From Paraburkholderia sp. D15 (GTDB lineage Bacteria > Pseudomonadota > Gammaproteobacteria > Burkholderiales > Burkholderiaceae): a stretch of DNA of 64,000 bases. The translations under genes were made by a program, and so were the position numbers. Positions 48,701 to 53,403 of the stretch are shown here, in pieces; position 1 is the stretch's first letter; each line of letters begins with the position of its first letter. Where the stretch lies: positions 1,426,001-1,490,000 of the forward strand of contig NZ_CP110395.1 in the NCBI RefSeq assembly GCF_029910215.1, read 5' to 3'. A model generated the notes under the pieces. It did not search any database and was not told the DNA's origin. It saw only the letters and a list, made by a program, of their open reading frames with translations.

Positions 48701-48777
48701 CTATCTGTCCTTCCTGTGCTTCGGCGATAGGCGGAGCCAATGCGGTACCTGCAACCCCGTTGAAGGTTACAAAATGA
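33751..48777 (+). CDS. cdiA: Giant CdiA-type contact-dependent inhibition exoprotein
   Basis: 5008 residues in one frame. Order: long cytoplasmic leader and signal segment (AVSALVALTLFAGPLSITFE, about 48-67); TPS domain with NPNGI at 226-230; about 3000 residues of beta-helical repeats (SGGNLSVAGTV-like units), including three large repeats of about 550-570 residues; a Tyr/Asn/Cys-richer region from about 3680; a DUF637-like hydrophobic pretoxin region (about 4590-4800); and a C-terminal toxin. The last ~60 residues hold GTGHAEADIV (H4960, E4962) and ICPSC (C4986, C4989), the zinc ligands of deaminase-fold toxins, so base deamination in the target is the likely activity. No VENN motif is present; AATNESLNNS sits at the expected place. 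Transported by the TpsB at 30136; the immunity gene overlaps its stop. Confidence 0.9.
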   Translation: MNRSVRNALRQLEQSRRVRDEQVDIDRQPVRPWWFVGTSPRPYGLWQRAVSALVALTLFAGPLSITFEQSRDAAGVLAAGSRRLDDDAWQRIVDLSAVRIRFEMQMAQATPIVDPNAPITFQPRITQTTGANGGVPVVNITAPNAAGISLNKFQTFNIDPVGLILNNSLVGGTSLTGGNLQANPNLAGRTASVIVNQVTSTGSAYASLLNGPLEVFGAPATVIIANPNGITTNGTGFTNTIGVTLTTGTPQFLSDLKGTVTDFDHAQAIGYSVAGGHIQIEGNAGVNGPGAGIEGTVGTIDLIGETIGINAPLYAGSRINAIAGGQFVLPSAVGDNGTTYATSSNGSTNTAAAINGANGRANNGLAIDATAFGAMTAGQIQVIGTAAGMGVRTDAQMAANTGDLLLSSNGDLTVNGSAAQQQATLQASGNLSMTGAHVGIAGYTINANGDVSSTGTIQSGGKLAVTAGGNVDLANTQSTGDTSVTGGASVTLGNVQTGGVLAVSAQGNDGSGDINLNGTSVMTGATSLQAARDVNVNGQTSGSTLQVVGQRNVNVSSSGAIRATGDLTVTATQGSLTSSGSIASGGQATLTTGQDVLFTGALQANHDLQVNAGNNATFADTQVGGALRVTANGANSGAAGGPATSGDATFNGNTQIAGAATVQTARDVVVNGTLAGGAQVALTGQRNVTIASTGTVQAGGDLNITATNGNVTSAGTLTTAGNLNATAGQDVALTGSTGAVANTTLQAGRDLTIGGTLASQGAGKLTAGRDAVLGGTSGFSHDVTVDAANNLTVSGTLVGMATLTLTAGQAATLNDVQSTSALQIAANGGPLTVNGTVTSLAGASLTSAADFTVNGTLQSTAALSVASGGNLSVAGTVNTLSTGAFTAARDFTIAGTLQTSQSLSVTNGGNTVIAGTVNSLADASITTGGNVAVNGLLQGVGALLVASGADTSVGGTVLSTSDVTLRNATGSMTSTGTLQAGGKLLVDAAQSVDLGHGTTAAQGDLSIKAGQNLTLNGTVTGQGNGTLTAGGALAGSAVAAFAGAATLQSGGDTTLTGSLQGNTVQTNAGGSASLHDVTAASTLALSAANDLATTGTVLSHATVDLNAGRDLTTSGAVQSIGNTTLTAGRDQNATGALTVQTDDLRITAGNNASIADAHVGGASTIVANGVSGVGGPNGVNGGDVTFNGTTTMVGTLTTQAARDVVVNGKASVGGATALQAGRDALINGTLASASSTMLDAQRNVNVAASGTVQAGGNLAITAHTGNVTSTGTLQGAAQLNVNGAQDVALTGSTGSIGNATLQAGHDLTIGGTLAGQSGATLNAGHDVTAGGSIGYMGDVGVTAGNNLSVTGSMVGAGVSLTAAQAVTLNNVQSDRALQVAANGGALTVNGTVTSLSTATLNSAGDFAVNGTLQSADTLAMTSGGKTSIGGTVTSLATTSLNSASDVSVGGALQSTGALSVVSGGNTSIVSPTGVVQSNGDLTLRNASGSLTSVGTIQANGNLLIDAAQSVDLGTQSTTALGNLTVDAGQNLTMNGAVGAQGNGTLNAGGSIAGAASAAFGQAVNVNSGANTTLSGSLRGNTVQTVAGGSASLNNVVSASTMSLAANGDLATTGALTSGATLALNAGGNLGVGGPVQAIGDTSFIAQSGNVVSTGTVATNGAFSAQAGTDITIGAAAAASLGMTLTAAHDVNATGALSVLAGDMQVTAGNSVTLTDTHASGAFGVVAKGVNGAAAGGDVTFNGTSIALGATNVQAARDVIVNGTLAGGGDGTPGASAASNSPTTVQAGRDVNVAGLLAGGAQLGVTAQRNVAVASTGTVEAASDLTVAATTGSVTSTGTLNSQSNLKVNAAQDVALTGIASVVGNTNLAAGHDLTVGGTFVGQGGATLDAGHDVTLGGTSTFSGDATANAGNNLAVSGALVGANVSLTAAQAVTLNNVQSNNALQVAANGGALAINGTVASSSTATLTSVGDLSVNGILQSAGALNATGGGQFSVAGTVNSLTGGTFKSNGDFTVAGSLQTTSALGIVSGGNTSITGAVNSLAGGTLNAAGNVSVTGTLQTAQALDVTSGANTTNGGTVRSTGGNVGLHNAAGSLTSTGTLEAGGNLAIDAAQSVDLGTQGTTALGDVTVNAGQNLTMNGSVAAQGNGTLTAGGAITGAANLAFGQAAVLGSGGDTNLTGSLRGNTVQTNAGGSAFLHDVLSVSTLSLAANQDLNVSGAVTSGATAVLQAGGNLNLGSSSVVQSAGDMTLGATNGSITATGTLTSNGALGAKAGTDIDLGGSANVTRDTTLNAANNVNLNGVFASNGALTAQAGSAINLASTASATTSLDTTLKAGSDINLAGTLTSHGGLNAQAGRDVVVSGTTTTALDTSVNAARDVNVTGTLAGVGAGNVASGRDINGAGTIAFGQAATLGAGRDVVQGGSIQGQTVQVIAAGNATVTNITSGGTLSLAANGTNTATGPGNLVVNGTATALGAVTATAQNDASIAGKLESGSSLGLNAQQDVTIAGAMQSVGDMNVTAQSGSLTATGGISSGGKLAVLTGLDLSLGTASSTSAVSDMTLNVGRDATLNGLLIGGTSGVIDTGRDLGGAGTQAFTGAATLNAQRELALSGALQANAISATAGDSASLHDVNSATTLALTSQGNAGAGDASITGTATAAGTANVNAARDVLVSGSLANGSTQTLSAARNVSVTGTAQAAGDLNATATSGSIALSGTATTAGALNLTSGLDTQLGGQVAAANQVTVQAGRDIDLNGVLAGQMGATLNAGGDIAGAGSTAFSQAATLAASNNIALTGALQGGSLTLTAGNNAALAGIQAVTGDLSVKANGTAGGGDITVSGAATAFGALSMQAARDASVSGAINTGGTTTVNAARNVALAGVNSSGDIALTATSGNLGTGNLTTQGNLNAIAGQALTVAGTTVAGGGAQLKSGGDMTLTGSIAAQNAGSLNAGGSINAASVAFAQQATLNAGGSIGVTGSVATNGALSATAGNDLSVGSAQAGGTLSLQAQGHNGAGDVTVGGTLASGAATTVTAARDVTLGGNATSADKFSATAGRNLSANGTIGANGDVALTATSGNLGVGGAITTQGNLGANAGGALSLAGELVNGNTTLSSGGNTNLSGAFLGLGTATFNAGGSVAGGGASLTFGKDITIGAGGGVTLGGIQGAGQFSATSNGDMSLGATTAVGNVTAKSNAGSVSFGGAVQSGGNVQIVAANSALVAGAVSSMGTVNITGTTGSVNVAGVSSNGDTTLTAGQTLTLSGTTTVAGQLALNGNNVTLTSSQSGSKNVTVKANGTLDASHSSLVSTQNMQLNGASVLLGNTVVGGTLTAAATNQFSIAGNSAVDVVGAATLTSQSGFYNAGNVLAGGNLFVSAPNLTNAANSSLASTAGTTVNATNFTNAGLVNGATTTVNVANNLTNTGGSLMGVNALSITALSMSNQNGVVFAGNPNTPNGPTTGDVSLTINGGAGSFYNAGGQLLAQRNMTLGMNGVTFDLSQGTISQGGALSISAAQISNSGTWNYGGQSVSIYGVYGMTNNGVMTGTAPLTLGTGGQFTNYGQVTGNNVTFNGTLYNVAGAVMHADSTLALNGNTTNRGTVEAGGTLSVTGGNYDNQGATTQSKGDVNFNIGGTLTNTGGSIFAGNNVNINAGAVVNDQTAPTGASTQSTTVVTNPALLWSSAAGTQTNWYDQTYGGENGFLQVASSTVSATLGDILSPTGTQATGVNASAPNASQPVTGSGSVTFYEHQVQVGSSGDNSNPVYQNFWFVGTGPDPTALAAVTLNLPTIYQTTTTQQPGTSGVISAGNSISLTAGSLSNRGGQIAAQGNVTLNVQSLSNGAVASASLNQSIQTIDQGQYSAFFAQLKSLGTIGVQGTGNSTGTSCDSQNYCAIVDFLPPNEFNIAPGAAPTASGYTTSAFPTGMIAAGSNLTVYGGNLVNAGLLYAGNNVQIGAASLTNQGGNQQNYSTQTGCAAGVPNSACGTAGYTRGANPTTTTFGYTQNDATIYAGNNLVIAAGQINNTFGNLLAGHDIVIGGVGSTASSTTPATSLNNTSGNIVAGNNITLNVSGAITNNLPPPVPVHENYGSKEQYSGCMTAGGYKESYCEGYVDQQSGSSSVISAGNNLQINAGSLTNIGSLIAAGNSATISVAGPVVNEAQTLNAYWHSHWVQETSMFSSDKRHDVWACGSPEECTALYGSAYTSTGGTIDPPQPVGNIAATIQAPNLSVTSGGQIQNIGNVIGTSVTLTGQKLINGITTPNTYTPRVNSPSQVISLSPVSLPGLNLSMPRAVGGTLPTPVAGKASYVDNSLGASALGNLGPQDLLTALPPNLQPSSTLFYYNPQEEDLMLQQASLQQTGKASFIDGLTYDSKTNTSVTEQEKEYLYQNSLDYAKANNLQLGDALTQTQINALDKPMLWYVEQTVPDPSCTTTGTATCPTITALMPQVYLPSSTSAMSAGGNITGQDVTLNFGKGDGGSVLNTGSIDASGTLTVNTDSLTNQANQVDVGQIWSKVKGGYVDTTGTTVQPGGFMSAANMDLNVQTLSQIGGALQKLNPDGTVDQAGTQQMLAALQQQLGANFTQTSISDNLHTDFVKEGGLGVFGQIAEMVAAIALSYFLGPLAGAMLSAALDDVVNTGSLNFGDVLKAGALAVATYGINEVVPDSGSLVLNIGERSVAQAAASTVVYGGSFGRALVNNLATNAAAAGANFIGNAATNPSSTIAVGTPGYWLAHAALGCAAGAAEGTGCAGGAIGGATSALVAPLLVQQAGGLENLTDGQRVAIAGAATLLGGLTAGLAGQNAASGANAATNESLNNSTNPEDIAHGKDLIPLESGGGNGIGTGGNSSDNAALGDIASELGSAVSSKVSSAWNSAAEWVQTEFGFTTTPAPNSAMSASQEQAYAAGRAAQLQSELPAGSQGRVTMGVGVLQDANGNQITVVSTSEPNGYLRPGVTLNPGEVVVPGTGHAEADIVNWAAQNGYTVRTIGAGRPICPSCASAIGGANAVPATPLKVTK
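35700..40600 (+). repeat. Three large in-frame repeats inside cdiA
   Basis: Units of roughly 1.55-1.8 kb repeat in order. Anchor GTGCAATC (…LNNVQS) occurs at 36196, 37861 and 39559 (steps 1665 and 1698). Anchor TCGGT of the QSVDLG stretch occurs at 36721, 38275 and 40087 (steps 1554 and 1812). Unit starts are near 35.7, 37.3 and 39.0 kb. They look like stepwise duplications of a ~550-residue beta-helix segment; unequal crossing-over could change the length of the CdiA stalk. Confidence 0.75.
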
Positions 48778-49211
48778 ACACGAATACGCGGCTAACTACC
48801 GTAGCGCCGGATCTGGTCGAACTTGGAAAAGGATTGCCCGCGAGCAAGCGAAAGGCCTTAGCTCGCCTAATCGCAGAATGGGCTTGCCGCGAAACCGGCA
48901 CAATGACTTTGTTAGGCGAGGATCGAGTAAAGCTCTTGCTAGACGATGCACATACGGTTACGCAACAAGATAGAGATCGTCTCGCTGGCGATGTGGACGA
49001 TCTAGATGAAAAATACTTCGCCATTGTTGAGCAGCACGACGGTCTGGATGATGAAGGAGATGCTTTAAAGTGGTTCCGCAAAGCAAGAGCTGCGGCTTCA
49101 TTGCTTTATTCGCTCGATTCGGACTCGGTACCAGAATTCTGCGAAACTCTGTACGAAGCACAAGCGGCGACGGACGATCTGGACAATCTGAAGGCGTTGT
49201 GCCGACGATAG
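48774..49211 (+). CDS. cdiI: CDI immunity protein for the deaminase-type toxin
   Basis: 145 residues, acidic and helical (Asp/Glu-rich LLLDDAHTVTQQDRDRLAGD, KYFAIVEQHDGLDDEGDAL). The ATG overlaps the cdiA stop as ATGA, the classic toxin-immunity arrangement that couples translation. No signal peptide, so it acts in the cytoplasm, binding the deaminase tip delivered by sister cells. The sequence is not one I recognise, which is normal for CdiI. A palindromic hairpin about 50 bp downstream may end the transcript. Confidence 0.8.
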   Translation: MNTNTRLTTVAPDLVELGKGLPASKRKALARLIAEWACRETGTMTLLGEDRVKLLLDDAHTVTQQDRDRLAGDVDDLDEKYFAIVEQHDGLDDEGDALKWFRKARAAASLLYSLDSDSVPEFCETLYEAQAATDDLDNLKALCRR

Positions 49212-49260
49212 ACTCGTTTGGGCAATTTGCCTAGTCAGTGGAATTGATCGGAGTAAACCA

Positions 49261-49282
49261 AACCCGGCGCGTGCGCTGGGTT
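49261..49282 (+). terminator. Palindromic hairpin after cdiI
   Basis: AACCCGGCGCGTGCGCTGGG followed by TT folds as AACCC-g-GCGC-gt-GCGC-t-GGGTT. It lies 50 bp after the cdiI stop. Probable terminator of the secretion/CDI operon. Confidence 0.5.
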
Positions 49283-50621
49283 GTTCATTATGGCGTCGGA
49301 GACCGCCGCGGAGATGTTGCCCGATTCGTGCAATTCGTCGTCGGTCGAGCGTTCGTCGTACGGTGCTAAAAAATCCTTTGTGCGACTTCCCTGCGGGCGT
49401 CCTCGCTGCTGTGCATTTCCCTGATTCCGTTGATCGTGCGCCTTAGCCACTCGTCGGCAATAACGCGATGCGCATCGTGTTGCCGGTCGGCCGGTGGAAG
49501 CGCTGCATGGCGCAACTGCCCGTCGCGGTTTGCCATCGAAGTCGGCCTGTTTAGAGTACAGACATTACGCATGCAACAAAGCGCGTGCCGATCGGTCTGC
49601 AAACCCTGCCGGTATTGGGTTTGAGGAGTCACACAAAAAAGTGTAGCAGGCCGGTACCGGGAGCGGGCGAATTGCCCGAAGCTCAGACGGGGTAACGACT
49701 GGCCGGGTGTTTCAGATTGAAACGTCAAGTGTTCGGCGTGGAATGCGGATGGCGTGCCGCACGCCGGCGCGCGTCGCCCATGCTGTTTCCCTTTGAATGG
49801 CAGAAAAGCCGTCCCCAACTTCGGCTGTGCCATTCCTTTGGCGGCTAGGAGCCGCGGTGTAGCCGGTCAGCGCTGCGCCTGTGCGAGCACCGAATCGAGC
49901 CCTTGGGCGACGAACTACTGTTTGGCCTTAGGCCTGTCGCGAGATGGCCTCGATCTGCGTCTGCCACTTCGGTGCGGAGCTGCGTTTGCGCGGTGAACGG
50001 TCCGACTTACTGAACAGGTCTGCCAGCGAAACGGACAGCATGCGCGCGATGATGGGCAGCGTGAAGCATTCCGTATCACTAGGGCAGGATAGGCATGTGG
50101 TGCCAAAGTGTCGGACAAGGGATGCTGTTTCGCTGGAAGCGCAACGTTCATTGCGAGCGTTGAGTGAATGTCTTTAGAGAGTAGAAAGACATCCTCCCCC
50201 CGGACCCGAGCACCGGGAGGTAGCCGCTACAGGAAGGCGCGGCGCGCAGTGTAGCTTCTCCGATGCACTTCGATCAATCCGACGCGCGGCGTGCTCGGCA
50301 CTGACTTGACACGGTTCGGCTCGCAGATCCAACCCCGTCCAGCTCTATCCGAACTGCTTGGTCGACGAGGCCAAGGTCGACCAGAACATCGGTGGCGTAC
50401 GTTTCTCGTCCAGTCGGAGTAACGTGCAGTAGCCGAGCTGGTCACGGCGAGGCCGCAGACACGGAAAAGAAGATGCAATGCCGGCACCCGCCGATTCTCA
50501 CGGAACACGCATTGGTGAAGCGCCTGGCGGCGAAAGTCGACCCCAAGCACGCGACGCATCGTAGCGCCACACGGAGGGCTTTCTCCTGGCGGCAAGGAAA
50601 TACATGGTCGCCGTTATGGCG
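49283..50621. other. Gene-poor stretch, no supported gene
   Basis: About 1.3 kb without a convincing gene. A 71-codon minus-strand frame (49235-49450) ending AAVSDAIMNNPAHAPGLVYS has fairly protein-like composition but no recognisable family. Two hairpins sit back to back at 50170-50190 (GTCTTT/AAAGAC) and 50193-50220 (CCTCCC.../CCGGGAGG). Probably decayed mobile-element DNA. Confidence 0.4.
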
Positions 50622-51812
50622 TCAGGTGGAATAGACGTGTCTCGCCCAAGCTTCCATAAGCGGACGACGCTGTTCAAGCAAATCGGTGCGGTGGTACGCG
50701 GCCTCGACCTTGTTCGCGACGGTATGTGCGAGGGCACGTTCGGCGAGGTCGCGCGCGTAGCCCTGTTCGCTCGCCCAATCCCGGAAGCTTGAACGAAAAC
50801 CATGAGCGGTTGCCACGCGTCCGACTGTGTCGCTCTCGGCCTTGACGCGGCGAAGCAAAGCGGTCAGCGTCATGTCACTCAGTACCTTCTCTCGCGGCGA
50901 TGGAAATACCAGAGTGTCATGCAGCCTCTGTTCCTTGAGCGTTTTCACCAGCAAGGTGGCCGCGGCTGACAAGGGCACACGATGCGGCTCTTTCGCCTTC
51001 ATTCTGTCTGCAGGAATTCTCCAGATTCGTCCTTCAAGGTCAAATTCACCCCATGTCGCACCTCGTACCTCACCACTACGCGTACTCGTGAGGATCAACA
51101 ACAGCAGGGCTGCGCGAGTGCTGTCGGTCGGTTGATGGCCGGCAAGATGTGCCGTGACGAATTTTGGAATCGCCGCCCATGGCATTGCGGGTTGGTGCTC
51201 CGGCTTGCTCGACTGTTTGGGTAGGATGTGGTCCACAACGGTAACCGGATTTGCCGTGATGTGGCCGTGCGCCCACGCCCACTGCATCACAGCGTGCATC
51301 CTCTGCCTTGTGCGACTGGCAGTTTCAGCTTTGGTGAGCCAGATGGGGCGCAGCACATCAGCACAATCACCGGGGTTGATCGCGTAAAGCTTACGGTTTC
51401 CGAGTTTGGGAAAGACGTAGGTCTCAAGCGTGCTGATCCATTGCGCGGCATGCTTTTTGTTCTTCCAGCCTGGCTTGAGTTCTTCGTGAACTTTTCGGGC
51501 AGCTTTCTCAAACGTGAGCGCTTCTATGGCGACAGCGGCCGCTTCGCGCGCACGGTTGCGCTGATCAATTGGGTCTTCGCCATTGTCCACGAGCTTGCGC
51601 ATGGCTAGCGCTTTTTCGCGGGCTTCGGCAATAGACGTTTCAGGATAGGTGCCGAGGCCGGCGTCGCGCCGCTTGCCCGTTAAGGGACTGGTAAAGCGCA
51701 GGGTCCATTTGCAGCCGGATTTGGACGGCGTCAGAAGTAAGCCGGTGACTTTTCCATCAAAGACCGGTTTGCTATCCGGTTTGAGTGCTTTTGCTTGTTT
51801 GTCGGTTAGCAT
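50622..51812 (-). CDS. P4-type tyrosine integrase
   Basis: A 396-residue integrase. N-terminal arm-binding DUF4102-type domain (about 1-85, LTDKQAKALKPDSKPVFDGK, LGTYPETSIAEAREKA), a SAM-like core-binding domain (about 100-195), then the catalytic domain with STRSGEVRG (R245), HGFRSSFRDW (H337, R340), LAH (H363) and AAYHRTD (Y373). All catalytic residues are present, so it could be active. Such integrases usually insert at the 3' end of tRNA or similar genes. The start faces an att-like region to the right. Nothing else clearly belonging to its element remains intact. Confidence 0.9.
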   Translation of the reverse strand: MLTDKQAKALKPDSKPVFDGKVTGLLLTPSKSGCKWTLRFTSPLTGKRRDAGLGTYPETSIAEAREKALAMRKLVDNGEDPIDQRNRAREAAAVAIEALTFEKAARKVHEELKPGWKNKKHAAQWISTLETYVFPKLGNRKLYAINPGDCADVLRPIWLTKAETASRTRQRMHAVMQWAWAHGHITANPVTVVDHILPKQSSKPEHQPAMPWAAIPKFVTAHLAGHQPTDSTRAALLLLILTSTRSGEVRGATWGEFDLEGRIWRIPADRMKAKEPHRVPLSAAATLLVKTLKEQRLHDTLVFPSPREKVLSDMTLTALLRRVKAESDTVGRVATAHGFRSSFRDWASEQGYARDLAERALAHTVANKVEAAYHRTDLLEQRRPLMEAWARHVYST

Positions 51813-52061
51813 CGATATTCAGCCCATCATCTAGCCCATCGCAAAGTGTCGGATGGGTTTGGAAAATTCTAGCGTAAATTGGATGGAGGGATGCGGCAAG
51901 TCATTGAATAAAATAAAATTATTGAAGTGGATTTGGATGGAATTGGAGGCCATTGGATTTGTATTTGGCGGCCCGTCTCTCCGCCAGAATACCAGCAAGG
52001 GTTTGCGGCATTTTTCAAACTGCCGCTGTACCCTTAAAACCTCGCTGTACCCCAAATCAGC
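51813..52061. promoter_or_regulatory. Integrase upstream region with candidate arm sites and att-like core
   Basis: No gene. It holds an inverted repeat CCCATC-N11-GATGGG (51835-51857), two TTGGATGGA-type direct repeats, and CGCTGTACCC twice (52024-52033 and 52043-52052, 19 bp apart), all plausible integrase arm sites. CGTCTCTCCGCCA at 51974-51985 resembles the 3' end of a serine tRNA, a usual P4-integrase target, but the rest of a tRNA is absent, so this is a weak call. Confidence 0.35.
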
Positions 52062-52545
52062 CTATCGGAGTGGTCTTGCGCGCTCCGGTTTTCGGCGATA
52101 AATCCTCTGTGTCAGCTTGGCATCTGCGTGCGTAAGCAGCGCTTGAGCGTGCTCCAGTATCTCGGCGTCGCTGGCGCATTTCGCTCGCATGTCGTGCTCC
52201 GTGAAGTGATCTTTCAGGTTCGTTTCCCGTAAAACGCCGGTCATGAATCACGTGGATTCCGTCGTCGAGGAGGTCGGACATCGTTAGGCGCAACAGATCG
52301 CCGCGGCGCATGCCGGTCAGCAATTTGATGCGCTTATACGCCTGGACCGCCAGCACACTGCCTTTCTTCCGTCGCGAGTCGATCGACAGGTATTCGACAA
52401 TCTCCCAGTCTTCAACATATCGGGTGCGCGCTTTCTCACCATCCAGCCGTACTTCGCCTTTGAACGGATGCCGGTCAAGGTAGCCCGACTGGACGGCCTT
52501 TGTGTACGCGTGCGACACCACCTCGATCTCCCGATATGCAGCAAC
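52062..52545 (-). pseudogene. Tyrosine recombinase remnant, truncated and frameshifted
   Basis: The minus strand encodes the middle and end of a phage-type integrase: SHAYTKAVQSGYLDRHPFKG, AYKRIKLLTGMRRGDLLRLT (with the catalytic Arg), then after a frameshift near 52240 FTEHDMRAKCASD, AQALLTHADAKLTQRIYRRK (His and Tyr box). The N-terminal half is missing: at about 52545 the sequence switches abruptly to the zinc-ribbon gene of the duplicated block. So a recombination end point lies inside this gene. Non-functional. Confidence 0.75.
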
Positions 52546-53355
52546 CCTGACGGGCTCAAGCGCTCACATCAGTGCGCGGCAGACCGGGGTGGGGTGTGTC
52601 TCGTTTCCGGGTACGAGAGTGGCAAGGCGTATTACCTGTTTCGTTGTAGCGAAGGGCATGAATGGGAGACACAGGACGCGAAAATTGTGCGCGGTGCGTG
52701 GTGTCCGCAATGTCAGTATCAGGCTTTGAGATTTGGAATAGGCATGATGCGCACGATCGCCAGCGAGCGCCGTGGCCGCTGCCTGTCAACGACTTATCAC
52801 ACTACGTCGACCCTGCTGAAATGGGAGTGCCAGCAAGGTCATCGCTGGCGGACGCTCCCGAGCGTAATGGTTCGAGGATACCGGTGCGCAACGTGCAAAC
52901 GTGAATCTCTCAAACTTGGCATTGAATTGATGAGAAACATCGCAGCGGAGCGAGGCGGCTTGTGCGTTTCGGACGTCTATGTGAACAGCTCTACCCGCCT
53001 TGAGTGGGAGTGCAGCCGCGGGCACCGCTGGCTAGCTACGCCGAACACGATCCGGAACGGACATTGGTGCGCACGCTGCCGTTTCATCGCAATCACCACA
53101 AACCCAAAAGACGCAGCGCAGGCGGCGGCACGAAGTAGTGCAACGATGATCGGAACGACACGTTGCAACAGATCGTCGACACGATTGCGGGTATGTCTCG
53201 GCAATGCGGGTAATGACATGCCGCGATGCGGGTATTCCTCGGGATCAAGGCCATTCATGGCTGCGTTACTACTATGTAGCTTATTACTCGTGTCGGTGCG
53301 TATCGCTAAGCGACTACGTGGATATCGTCAAGTAAAGTGCTTCGATTTCTCTTGA
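52546..53355 (+). pseudogene. Truncated tandem zinc-ribbon gene (copy 2)
   Basis: It contains only the last three of the six repeats found at 14.3-15.5 kb (FRCSEGHEW...GAWCPQC, WECQQGHRW...GYRCATC, WECSRGHRW...GHWCARC). In the middle one, Trp before the last Cys pair is changed to Arg. The frame runs upstream into the antisense of an integrase remnant (to 52468) and downstream, after about 53150, into unrelated sequence with a hydrophobic segment (FMAALLLCSLLLVSV). It has no proper start of its own. Probably not functional. Confidence 0.65.
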
Positions 53356-53403
53356 ACATTAAATTGCTTTGGAAATCCAGTCGCAGGATGGGGTATGGCC
53401 GCC

